The position numbers and the translations under genes were made by a program. The notes below the pieces were generated by a model, which saw only the letters and a program-made list of their open reading frames with translations, made no database searches and was not told where the DNA came from. Below, in pieces: positions 23,846 to 31,959 of a DNA stretch of 64,000 nt. The stretch spans positions 1 through 64,000 of the forward strand of contig JBPCMS010000019.1 in NCBI GenBank assembly GCA_051002015.1, read 5' to 3'. Within the stretch, counting starts at the first letter, position 1. Each line of letters begins with the position of its first letter. The stretch is from JACDBE01 sp051002015 (lineage in GTDB: Bacteria; Actinomycetota; Acidimicrobiia; Spongiisociales; UBA5794).

Positions 23846-25014
23846 TGGCGATCACCGACGCCCGACCCCTCGGCCTGCTGCAGCGGGAGCGGGCGCTGCG
23901 TCCCGACCTCCTGCTGGTGCTGCCTTACCTGGCGCTCTCCGCCTTCGGGGTGCTGATGATCTACACCGCCTCGGCGTCGCGGCTCACCGCCGCCGGGGCC
24001 GACCCGGGGTTCCTGATGAAGCGCCAGGCGGTGTTCGTCCTGGTGGGGATGATCGCCTTCGTCGCCGTGTCGCTGTTCGAGAGCAGACCGCTCAAGGCCA
24101 AGGTGCCCGTGATCTACCTGGGCACCCTCACCCTGTTGCTGCTGGCGCTCACCCCGATCGGGGCGTCACGCCTCGGCGCCAACCGCTGGATCGAGGTCGG
24201 TCCCTTCCAGCTCCAGCCGTCCGAGTTCGCCAAGCTGGGGGTGATCCTCGCCCTGGCCGCCCTGCTGTCCGAGACCGGCGAGGGGCCGCTGCGGTGGCAC
24301 CACCTACTCCGCACCGCCGTCATCGTCGGGATCCCGTCCACGTTGATCTTCCTCCAACCGGACCTGGGGACGATGCTGGTGTTCACCTTCATCTCGGCGG
24401 CGGTGCTGTTCGTCGCCGGGACCACCTGGCGTCAACTGGTCTTCCTGGTACTCGTCGCCGTGGTGGGAACCATCGTCCTGCTCCAGATCAACGCCCTCCA
24501 GGACTACCAGCTGACAAGGATCACCGCCTTCATGGACGACACGTCGGATCTGGCCGCCACCGCCAACTACAACCAGAACCAGAGCGTCACCGCCATCGGA
24601 TCCGGGGGCTTCCTGGGTAAGGGCCTGCTCGAGGGCACCCAGACCAACCTCAGCTTCGTCCCCGAACAGGAGACCGACTTCATCTTCACCGCCGTTGGTG
24701 AGCAGCTCGGGTTCGTCGGTGCGGTGACGGTCCTCGCCCTGTACCTGGCGATCATCTGGCGGCTGCTGGCCGCCGCCGCCAACGCCCGGGACCGCTTCTC
24801 CCAGCTCCTCGCTGTCGGGGTCGCCGCCTTCATGGGCTTCCACGTCTTCGTCAACGTGGGGATGACGCTGCGGGTGATGCCGGTCACCGGGCTCCCGCTG
24901 CCCTTCATGTCGAGCGGTGGGTCGGCCTTCATCGCCATGAGCATCGCCCTGGGGTTGGGCCACGGGGTGTGGATGCGGCGCTCCCCGGTCCCGGGCGAGC
25001 GCCAGCTCCTGTAG
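23845..25014 (+). CDS. rodA: Peptidoglycan glycosyltransferase RodA (SEDS family)
   Basis: A 389-residue SEDS-family polymerase that extends glycan strands with its partner PBP2. Ten or so hydrophobic helices are apparent. Family blocks are GASRLGANRWIEVGPFQLQPSEFAKLG, the FLQPDLGTML segment containing the catalytic aspartate region, the extracellular loop with FVPEQETDFIFTAVGEQLGF, and the C-terminal GLPLPFMSSGGSA (given here in parts). The TGATG junction places the ATG at 23845. Order after mrdA and absence of cell-division neighbours favour RodA over FtsW. It is the last gene of the mre group; tdk converges on it one base away. Confidence 0.93.
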   Translation: MAITDARPLGLLQRERALRPDLLLVLPYLALSAFGVLMIYTASASRLTAAGADPGFLMKRQAVFVLVGMIAFVAVSLFESRPLKAKVPVIYLGTLTLLLLALTPIGASRLGANRWIEVGPFQLQPSEFAKLGVILALAALLSETGEGPLRWHHLLRTAVIVGIPSTLIFLQPDLGTMLVFTFISAAVLFVAGTTWRQLVFLVLVAVVGTIVLLQINALQDYQLTRITAFMDDTSDLAATANYNQNQSVTAIGSGGFLGKGLLEGTQTNLSFVPEQETDFIFTAVGEQLGFVGAVTVLALYLAIIWRLLAAAANARDRFSQLLAVGVAAFMGFHVFVNVGMTLRVMPVTGLPLPFMSSGGSAFIAMSIALGLGHGVWMRRSPVPGERQLL

Positions 25015-25015
25015 A

Positions 25016-25609
25016 TCAGCCGATCTCCTCGAGAGCGAACCGCTCCTGGGGCAGCTCGCTGGGGTCGTAGCAGCGCCTGCACCGGGCCTCGTAGGCGCCG
25101 GCGGCGCCCAGCACCACCAGCTCGTCGCCGTGCACCACCCGCTGGGTGAACAGCCCCGGCCCGCCGCAGCGGTGGCACACCGCAAGCGCCTTGGTGACGT
25201 ACTCGGCCCTGATCATCAACGAAGGGATCGGCTCGAAGGGCCGTCCCAGGTAGTCGAGGTCGAGACCGGCGACGATCACCCGCTTGCCGGCGCCGGCCAG
25301 GCGCCTCGACACCTCCACCAGACCGTCGTCGAAGAACTGGCCCTCGTCGATGCCGACCACGACGGTGCGGTCGCCGACGGCGTGGAGCAGGGCTTCCGAA
25401 TCGGGGACCGGTTCCGCCGCCGTCGACAGCTTCGAATGCGAGACGACCTCGGACGCGGCGTAGCGGTCGTCGATGGTCGGCTTGAAGGTCTGGGTGGGCA
25501 CCCTGGCGATGTGGTAGCGGGTGATGCGGCGGATCAGTTCCTCGCTCTTGCCGGAGAACATCGGCCCGGCGATGACCTCGATCCAGCCCTGGTCGGCCCG
25601 CGGCAGCAT
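25016..25609 (-). CDS. tdk: Thymidine kinase
   Basis: A 197-residue type II thymidine kinase of the salvage pathway (thymidine to dTMP). P-loop GPMFSGKS is at residues 15-22, the Walker-B-like DEGQFF near 97, the lasso and substrate region GLDLDYLGRPFEP near 124, and a zinc site from CHRCGG and CRRCYD. The ATG at 25609 is chosen because it starts the standard N-terminus; the frame remains open another 87 bases upstream without family similarity. It converges with rodA with one base between stops. Confidence 0.95.
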   Translation of the reverse strand: MLPRADQGWIEVIAGPMFSGKSEELIRRITRYHIARVPTQTFKPTIDDRYAASEVVSHSKLSTAAEPVPDSEALLHAVGDRTVVVGIDEGQFFDDGLVEVSRRLAGAGKRVIVAGLDLDYLGRPFEPIPSLMIRAEYVTKALAVCHRCGGPGLFTQRVVHGDELVVLGAAGAYEARCRRCYDPSELPQERFALEEIG

Positions 25610-25906
25610 GGCGGCGAGGGTAGCAGTGCCCGTTGGGTGGTCCTCAGGCGCGGTCGGGCGGCGTGCTATCCTGAGACCCGGCCGGGTCGCCCGCACGACC
25701 TGGCGAGTTCGCTCCCCGGAGATCTTCGAGACTGGTATTCGGACAGCTCATGCTTTCGGCCTCGGCCCTCGTCATCGTGCTCGGCCACCCGGTCTCTTTC
25801 TTCCAGCCGGCCAGGGCTTTCCCTGGATCGACAACTCGCCGTTCCGTGCCCCCGGCACCCCGTCTCACGTCTCGCTGCCAGGTGCAGCCCATCAAGGAGA
25901 GTTTGC

Positions 25907-27484
25907 ATGACGTTGTTCCGCAAGAAGGCCGCACGGGTGCTCCGTCGCGGCGATGCGGCCGAGGATCGGACGGTCCGCCGGGTAGGCAAGGAGGAGGTCA
26001 CCGTTCGCCGGTTCTCGGCGCCGGCCACCGAGGCTTCCCCCGCCCGCCCCAGGACCGGCTCCGAACCGGCCCGCAGGTCGGCGGGCGGGCCGGCGACGGC
26101 ATCGAAGGGGCGTAGCCGCACCGCCGATCACGGCTCGCGCACCAGGCGCGACGACAGCCGCCGGCCCCACCTGGTCGTTGTCCCTCCCCCCGAGACCGCC
26201 CGCAAGCAGATGCTGGTCCGGTCCAATCCCCACCAGACCCAGATCGTGGTCCTCGAGGGGCCGGTGCTGGTCGAGCACTACGTGACCAGGTCCGACCGCC
26301 AGTCGCTGGTCGGCAACGTCTACATCGGCAAGGTCCGCAACGTGCTTCCCGGGATGGAGGCCGCCTTCATCGACTTCGGTGAGGGCAAGAACGGGGTGCT
26401 CTACGCAGGCGACGTCAACTACGACGACGCCGAGATCGAGGGCAAGCGGGCCCGCATCGAGATGGTCCTCAAGCCCGGAGACTCGGTGCTGGTCCAGGTG
26501 GTGAAGGACGCCATGGGTAAGAAGGGCTCCCGGCTCACCAGCCAGATCAGCCTGGCGGGCCGCTACCTGGTGCTCGCCCCCGACGCCGAGGTGAACGGTA
26601 TCTCGCGCCGCCTGTCCGACGACGAGCGGCACCGCCTCCGTGACATCGTCTCCGAGATCCGCCCCAAGGGCATGGGGGTCATCGTCCGCACCGCAGCCCA
26701 GGACGCCACCGGCGAGGACCTGGCTGCAGACGTCGCCAGGCTCGAGGAGGTGTGGAGGCACATCGCCGCCAAGAAGACCGGCACCGCGGCACCGGCGCTG
26801 ATCTACGAGGAGCCGCCGCTGGTGCTCCGGGTCATCCGCGAGCACTTCACCAAGGACTTCAAGCGGCTGATCATCGACACCGCCGAGGTCCACCGCCAGG
26901 TGCTGGGATACCTGGAGAGCACCGAGCCCGAGCTGACCACCAAGGTTGAGCTGTACGCCGACCAGGTTCCCATCTTCGAGCGCTTCCACGTCGAGGATCA
27001 GCTGCGCAAGGCCCTCGACCGCAAGGTGTGGCTGCCGTCCGGCGGGCACATCGTGGTCGACCGCACCGAGGCGCTCACCGTCATCGACGTCAACACCGGG
27101 CGGTACGTGGGCCACACCAACCTCGAACAGACCGTCCTCCAGAACAACCTGGAGGCGGCGGAGGAGATCGCCCGCCAGTTGCGGCTGCGCGACATCGGCG
27201 GGATCATCGTCATCGACTTCATCGACATGGAGATCTCCAAGAACCGCGAAGCGGTGCTGCTCCGGCTGCGTGAGCATCTGGCCAAGGACAAGACCCGCAC
27301 CCAGGTGTTCGAGGTGTCCAACCTCGGGCTGGTCGAGATGACTCGCAAGAACGTGTCGGCCGGGCTGCTCGAGTCGTTCTCGGAGATCTGTCCCAACTGC
27401 AACGGCAGGGGGGTCGTCCTCTACGAGGACTCCGCCACCCAGGGGACTCCCATGCCCCGGGCGATGTCGGTGGATCCCTCCTGA
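25907..27484 (+). CDS. Ribonuclease E/G family protein
   Basis: A 525-residue endoribonuclease of the RNase E/G family, acting on mRNA turnover and rRNA/tRNA processing. After a basic, low-complexity N-terminal stretch of about 85 residues comes the S1 domain (LVGNVYIGKVRNVLPGMEAA, FIDFGEGKNGVLY). Catalytic aspartates are in TVIDVNTGRY and IIVIDFIDM, and the zinc-link is ICPNCNGRG near the C-terminus. There is no long C-terminal degradosome scaffold, so it is short for actinobacterial RNase E. ATCAAGGAGAG gives a good ribosome-binding site at 25891-25901. The 297-bp gap upstream has a TATCCT hexamer at 25667-25672, allowing a leader of over 200 bases. Confidence 0.93.
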   Translation: MTLFRKKAARVLRRGDAAEDRTVRRVGKEEVTVRRFSAPATEASPARPRTGSEPARRSAGGPATASKGRSRTADHGSRTRRDDSRRPHLVVVPPPETARKQMLVRSNPHQTQIVVLEGPVLVEHYVTRSDRQSLVGNVYIGKVRNVLPGMEAAFIDFGEGKNGVLYAGDVNYDDAEIEGKRARIEMVLKPGDSVLVQVVKDAMGKKGSRLTSQISLAGRYLVLAPDAEVNGISRRLSDDERHRLRDIVSEIRPKGMGVIVRTAAQDATGEDLAADVARLEEVWRHIAAKKTGTAAPALIYEEPPLVLRVIREHFTKDFKRLIIDTAEVHRQVLGYLESTEPELTTKVELYADQVPIFERFHVEDQLRKALDRKVWLPSGGHIVVDRTEALTVIDVNTGRYVGHTNLEQTVLQNNLEAAEEIARQLRLRDIGGIIVIDFIDMEISKNREAVLLRLREHLAKDKTRTQVFEVSNLGLVEMTRKNVSAGLLESFSEICPNCNGRGVVLYEDSATQGTPMPRAMSVDPS

Positions 27485-27617
27485 GGGGTGCCCGTTGAGC
27501 GGATGGGGGATCGCCCCGAGCCGCTAAGCTGTGGTCCGCTCCGGCATCCGTGCCGCGCCGTCGCTCGCCCCTGTCGAGCCGGCGCAACGGCGGGGCCCGA
27601 AGATCTGCGAGGAGACC

Positions 27618-28043
27618 ATGTACGCCATCATCCGCGCCGGCGGAAAGCAATCCAAGGTCCGTGAGGGCGACGTCATCGACGTCGAGCGGATGCGGGTCAC
27701 CGACGGCACCGTCACCTTCACCCCGCTGCTGGTGGTCGGTGACGACGGCACCGTGATCTCGGACCGCGAGGCGTTGGGGAACGCCACCGTCACCGCCGAG
27801 GTGCTCGGCGAGCACCGGGGCGACAAGATCGAGGTCTTCAAGTACAAGCCGAAGACCGGCTACCGCCGCCATCAGGGCCATCGCCAGACGTACACCACGC
27901 TGCGGGTGACCGGCATCACCGGTGCCGCCGCCAAGAAGGCGTCCACGTCCAAGGCCGACGGCGCCGATGCGGCCGCCGAGACCGAACCCGTCTCCGGCGG
28001 GGAGCCGGTGGCGGACACTGTCGAGAACAGCGAGGAGGGCTGA
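27618..28043 (+). CDS. rplU: 50S ribosomal protein L21
   Basis: A 141-residue L21, a structural protein of the large subunit near 23S domain rRNA. The L21 core is residues 1 to about 103 (MYAIIRAGGKQSKVREGD ... KTGYRRHQGHRQTYT), followed by an acidic, Ala/Glu-rich tail of about 38 residues that most bacterial L21 proteins lack. CGAGGAG gives a good ribosome-binding site. The 133-bp gap after the RNase gene may hold a leader; no specific L21-leader motif could be confirmed by eye. rpmA follows after one base. Confidence 0.95.
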   Translation: MYAIIRAGGKQSKVREGDVIDVERMRVTDGTVTFTPLLVVGDDGTVISDREALGNATVTAEVLGEHRGDKIEVFKYKPKTGYRRHQGHRQTYTTLRVTGITGAAAKKASTSKADGADAAAETEPVSGGEPVADTVENSEEG

Positions 28044-28044
28044 G

Positions 28045-28296
28045 ATGTCGAAGACCAAGGCCGGTGGATCCACCAAGAACGGCCGCGACTCGGCGGCGAA
28101 GCGGCTCGGGCCCAAGGTGTTCGACGGCCAGGCGGTCCCCGCCGGGTCCATCCTGGTACGCCAGCGCGGCACCCGCATCCACCCCGGTGCCAACGTCGGT
28201 CGGGGCGGCGATGACACCCTGTTCGCCAAGGTGGAGGGCACCGTGCAGTTCGGTAGCCGCCGCGGTCGCAGGCTGGTCGACATCGTCGCCGGCTGA
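28045..28296 (+). CDS. rpmA: 50S ribosomal protein L27
   Basis: An 83-residue L27 with the standard N-terminus MSKTKAGGSTKNGRDSAAKR that reaches the peptidyl-transferase centre, and the later blocks GSILVRQRGTRIHPG and GGDDTLFAK. There is no Firmicutes-style cleavable N-terminal extension. The ATG follows the rplU stop by one base, with GAGGAGGG at the end of rplU serving as ribosome-binding site. obgE follows after 26 bp, giving the common rplU-rpmA-obgE order. Confidence 0.97.
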   Translation: MSKTKAGGSTKNGRDSAAKRLGPKVFDGQAVPAGSILVRQRGTRIHPGANVGRGGDDTLFAKVEGTVQFGSRRGRRLVDIVAG

Positions 28297-28322
28297 GCCT
28301 TCCCCGTCCCGGATGCGCTGAG

Positions 28323-29588
28323 GTGTTCGTCGACCGCGTCCGTGTCGAGGTGAAGGGTGGCGCCGGCGGAGCAGGCGTCGCCTCGTTCCTCCGCCAGAAG
28401 GGCCGTCCCCGTGGCAAGCCGACCGGTGGTTCGGGCGGGCGCGGCGGCGACGTGGTCATCGTGGCCGACCCCGATGTGGCCAGCCTGCTCTCGTACGCCC
28501 GGCAGCCCCACCGGTCGGCCGATTCCGGTACCCACGGCGAGGGCGATCTGCGGCACGGCCGCCATGGCGGCCACCTCGAGCTCCCGGTCCCACTGGGCAC
28601 CGTGGTGCGCGACGGGGAGGGCACCGTGCTCGCCGACCTGGTCGACCCGGGACAGCGGGTGACCGTCGCCCGGGGAGGCCGGGGAGGCAAGGGCAACGCC
28701 GCCTTCGTCGGCAGGGCCCACCGCGCCCCCTCCTACTCCGAGCAGGGCGAATACGGGGAGACGGCATCGATCACTCTCGAGCTGCGGCTGATGGCGGACG
28801 CCGCCCTGATCGGCTTCCCCAATGCGGGCAAGAGCACGCTGATCTCCCGGCTGTCGGCGGCCAAGCCCAAGATCGCCGACTACCCCTTCACCACGCTCCA
28901 GCCCCACCTCGGCGTCGTCGAGATCGGCGATCGCCAGTACGTGCTCGCCGACATTCCCGGGCTGATCGAGGGGGCGGCCGAGGGGCGGGGGCTGGGCCAC
29001 GAGTTCCTCCGCCACACCGAGCGGGCCTCGGTCCTGGTGGTGATGCTCGACCCCACCGCCATCCAGGAGGCGGACATCGACACCCAGCTCGCCGTGCTCC
29101 GCGACGAGCTGCGGCTGCACTCCCCCGATCTCGCCGCCCGCCCCCAGATCGTCGTGATCACCAAGGGCGACCTGGTGGAGGGGCCCGATCTGCGTGGGGC
29201 GGGTGACGAGCCGGTGCACCGCATCTCGGCGGCGACGGGCGAAGGTCTCGACGAGCTGTCGTACGCCATCGCCGATGCAGTGGGGGTGGTGGCGCGCACC
29301 GCACCCGACCGGGAGGGCTTCGTCCTCCATCGCCCCCTCCCCCCCAGCTTCACGGTGCGGCGCCAGGGCGAGGTCTGGGTGGTCGAGGGACGTTCGGCCG
29401 CCAGGGCGGTGGGACTGGCCGACCTCACCGTTCCCGAGGCGGCCGATGTCGCCGCCCACCGCCTGCGCCGGCTCGGGGTCGACGACGCCCTGGCGGCGGC
29501 GGGGGCCGAGCCTGGGGATGATGTCAGGATCGGTGATCTGGTGTTCACCTACGATCCCGACCAGCAGGACGTGGAGGCGGAGGAATGA
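28323..29588 (+). CDS. obgE: GTPase ObgE/CgtA
   Basis: A 421-residue Obg GTPase involved in large-subunit assembly and stress signalling. The glycine-rich Obg fold covers about residues 1-158 (KGGAGGAGVASFLR, GGSGGRGGDVV, ARGGRGGKGNAAF). The G domain follows with G1 GFPNAGKSTL, G3 DIPGLIEGA, G4 TKGD and a SA(A)-type G5. The C-terminal 80 residues fit the OCT domain found in many Gram-positive Obg proteins (FTVRRQGEVWVVEG). Start is GTG at 28323. The stop overlaps proB as ATGA. Confidence 0.96.
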   Translation: MFVDRVRVEVKGGAGGAGVASFLRQKGRPRGKPTGGSGGRGGDVVIVADPDVASLLSYARQPHRSADSGTHGEGDLRHGRHGGHLELPVPLGTVVRDGEGTVLADLVDPGQRVTVARGGRGGKGNAAFVGRAHRAPSYSEQGEYGETASITLELRLMADAALIGFPNAGKSTLISRLSAAKPKIADYPFTTLQPHLGVVEIGDRQYVLADIPGLIEGAAEGRGLGHEFLRHTERASVLVVMLDPTAIQEADIDTQLAVLRDELRLHSPDLAARPQIVVITKGDLVEGPDLRGAGDEPVHRISAATGEGLDELSYAIADAVGVVARTAPDREGFVLHRPLPPSFTVRRQGEVWVVEGRSAARAVGLADLTVPEAADVAAHRLRRLGVDDALAAAGAEPGDDVRIGDLVFTYDPDQQDVEAEE

Positions 29589-30682
29589 GGCGCCCGGTAC
29601 CGGCCGGAGCTGCGGTGGTGATCAAGGTCGGGTCCTCCAGCCTGGCGCTCCCCTCCGGCGGCCTCGACGACGCCGCCATCGAGCGGACCGTCGCCCAGAT
29701 CGTGGCTCTGGGGGGTGCCGGCTACCGCCCCGTGCTGGTCACCTCGGGCGCGGTCGCCGCCGGGCTCCCCGCCCTCGGGCTCACCGAGCGTCCCCGCGAT
29801 CTGCCGGGGCTGCAGGTGGCCGCCGCTGTTGGCCAGGGGCGGTTGATGGAGGCATACACCCGCCGCTTCGATGCGCAGGGCATCATCGTCGGCCAGGTCC
29901 TGCTCACCCGCGACATCCTCGCCAATCGGGCCCAGTACCTCCACGGTCGTGCCGCCCTCGCCCGGATGCTGAGCCGCGGGGTGGTCCCCATCGTGAACGA
30001 GAACGACACCGTGGTCGTCGATGAGCTCAAGTTGGGGGACAACGACCGGCTCGCCGCCATGGTGGGCCACCTGGTCGGTGCCGGGATGCTGGTGCTGCTC
30101 ACCGACACCAAGGGGCTGTTCTCCACCGATCCCAGATTGGGCGACGCCGAGTTGCTCTCGGCGGTTCGCCACACCGACACCGTTCTCGACGAGCTGTACC
30201 GATCCACCGGGCGCGGCTCGCTGGGGTCGGGAGGGGTCGCCACCAAGATCGCCGCCGCCCGCATGGCCGCCTGGTCGGGCATCCCGACCGTGGTGGCCGA
30301 CGCCCGCCAGCCGGACGTGGTCGCCCGCGCCGTCGGAGGCGACGAGGTGGGCACCTGGATCGAGCCCCGGCCATCGAAGCTGTCGGCGCGACGGCTGTGG
30401 ATCGCCTTCGGGCTGCCCTCGGAGGGGCGGCTCTCCGTCGATGCCGGTGCCGCCGCCGCCCTGGTTGACGGAGGCCGGTCGCTGCTCCCGGTCGGGGTGG
30501 TCGGGGTCGACGGCTCGTTCCCTGCGGCCGCCGCCGTCGAGGTGTTCGACCCGGGGGGCCTCCTCATCGCAAAAGGCCGCACCGAGATGAGCGCCGACGC
30601 CATCCGGGGGGCGCTGGGGCACCACAGCGCGGTCACCGGGGGCGTGGTCATCCACCGCGACGATCTGGTCGTGCTCCGCTAG
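29585..30682 (+). CDS. proB: Glutamate 5-kinase
   Basis: A 365-residue enzyme making gamma-glutamyl phosphate, the first step of proline synthesis. The amino-acid-kinase domain shows VVIKVGSSSLAL at the N-terminus, VTSGAVAAGLPALGL, the substrate block NENDTVVVDELKLGDNDRL, and LLTDTKGLFSTDP. The C-terminal 85 residues form the PUA domain usual in full-length ProB. The ATG overlaps the obgE stop by four bases. A proA gene would normally follow; here a divergent proA-like gene comes after an inserted minus-strand gene. Confidence 0.96.
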   Translation: MRRPVPAGAAVVIKVGSSSLALPSGGLDDAAIERTVAQIVALGGAGYRPVLVTSGAVAAGLPALGLTERPRDLPGLQVAAAVGQGRLMEAYTRRFDAQGIIVGQVLLTRDILANRAQYLHGRAALARMLSRGVVPIVNENDTVVVDELKLGDNDRLAAMVGHLVGAGMLVLLTDTKGLFSTDPRLGDAELLSAVRHTDTVLDELYRSTGRGSLGSGGVATKIAAARMAAWSGIPTVVADARQPDVVARAVGGDEVGTWIEPRPSKLSARRLWIAFGLPSEGRLSVDAGAAAALVDGGRSLLPVGVVGVDGSFPAAAAVEVFDPGGLLIAKGRTEMSADAIRGALGHHSAVTGGVVIHRDDLVVLR

Positions 30683-30825
30683 GCGTTGTGTCCTGGACCG
30701 GGATCGCCTGGACCCGACCACCCGGTTGTCGCGGCATGACCACCACCGGATGCGGGCCGGTTGCGGCAGGCAGCCGGGAGGGCGTGGTCGGGCGGTACCG
30801 AGCACGGGCGCCGGCGGGTCGGCGG

Positions 30826-31701
30826 CTAGGTGTCACCGCCCGGCCGGGGGACCATCACCTCGGGACGGAGGGGCAGCCCGGTGTCCGGGTGGAGCACCGC
30901 CGCCAGCGCTTCCACCGCATCCACCAGCCCCGGTCCCGGCCGGGCCAGGTCGGCGGCCACGGTTCGGGATCCCATGATCCCGGCCGGTACCACGCTCGCC
31001 AGGTCCCAGGTCGCCCGCGGATCGATCCCGCACGGGGCCAGCACCACCACCTCTGGCCGGGTCCGGCCCACGGACTCCCAGTCGGTCGGTTGCGACCGGC
31101 ACCCGCTGGTCCCCAGCAGCGGCTCCCCGCCCGCCGCCCGCACCACGTCTGGCACCCAGTGGCCGGCGGTGTACGGGGGGTCGAGCCACTCCAGCACCAG
31201 GGTGGGGACGGGTGGGCGGATGGCGATCGCTGCCCTCACGGCATCGAGCCTGGCCCGGAGACCGGCGGCGACCCGGCGGCCGTGCTCGCCGATCCCGGCG
31301 GCGTCGGCGACGGCGACCACGGTGGCGAGGACGTCGTCGAGTGTCAGCGGCTCCAGAGTCACCACCTGCGACGGGCACCCGACCCGTTGCAGGGCGGCAT
31401 CGACGTCGCCGGTGGGCACGGCACACACCCGGCACAGGTCCTGGGTGAGAACCAGCTCGGGGGCGATGTCGGCGATGGCGGCGTCGTCGAGCCGGTACAA
31501 CCCACCGTTGGGTGCCTGCTCGGTCACCCAGGCGTCGATCTCGCCCTGGGTCAGCCCGGCCGGCTGCCGGGCCCTGACCACCACTCGCTTCGACCGGACG
31601 GCGGGGTGGTCGCACTCGTCGGTGACCCCGAGGAGTTGGTCCTCGAGCCCGAGGGCCACGACGATCTCGGTGGCCGAGGGGAGCAGCGAGACGATCCGCA
31701 T
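30826..31701 (-). CDS. BtuF-like substrate-binding-fold protein without signal peptide
   Basis: A 291-residue protein of the helical-backbone periplasmic-binding fold used by cobalamin, haem and siderophore binding proteins (BtuF/FepB group). Conserved pieces are MRIVSLLPSATEIVVALGL at the N-terminus, PELVLTQDLCRVC, and LEWLDPPYTAGHWVPDVV. No signal peptide or lipobox precedes the domain, and no ABC permease or ATPase is adjacent, so it may act in the cytoplasm; such orphan cytosolic members are often annotated cobalamin-binding. Start at 31701: a minus-strand CACAAT hexamer (31708-31713) is six bases upstream, fitting a leaderless mRNA. It interrupts the usual proB-proA order. Confidence 0.8.
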   Translation of the reverse strand: MRIVSLLPSATEIVVALGLEDQLLGVTDECDHPAVRSKRVVVRARQPAGLTQGEIDAWVTEQAPNGGLYRLDDAAIADIAPELVLTQDLCRVCAVPTGDVDAALQRVGCPSQVVTLEPLTLDDVLATVVAVADAAGIGEHGRRVAAGLRARLDAVRAAIAIRPPVPTLVLEWLDPPYTAGHWVPDVVRAAGGEPLLGTSGCRSQPTDWESVGRTRPEVVVLAPCGIDPRATWDLASVVPAGIMGSRTVAADLARPGPGLVDAVEALAAVLHPDTGLPLRPEVMVPRPGGDT

Positions 31702-31959
31702 CCGCTGATTGTGGCAGCGCGGTGAGACGATGTGGCGCGGGTTGGAGGCCGGCGTCGGTGTCCACGCGGCGAGTGTTCCCGCGCTGCTCAACCGGACCGG
31801 GATCACCGTCACCACCGACCCCCCTCCTGGCCATCGTCAACGAGGTCGGGTCGGTGACCATCGGCTTCTCCCGCAGATCCATCAAACGGTCCACGTTCTC
31901 CACCGTGATTGGGGTGGCGGGGCGGGCGGGGGCGTGCCCGGTGCTGATAGCGTGGCGTG

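Noticed and set aside
23845..25014. FtsW instead of RodA
   Set aside because: It lies after mreBCD and the PBP2 gene with a coupled start; division genes are absent.
27485..27617. L21 leader RNA
   Set aside because: The gap is the right size, but no conserved leader motif could be recognised by eye, so none is claimed.
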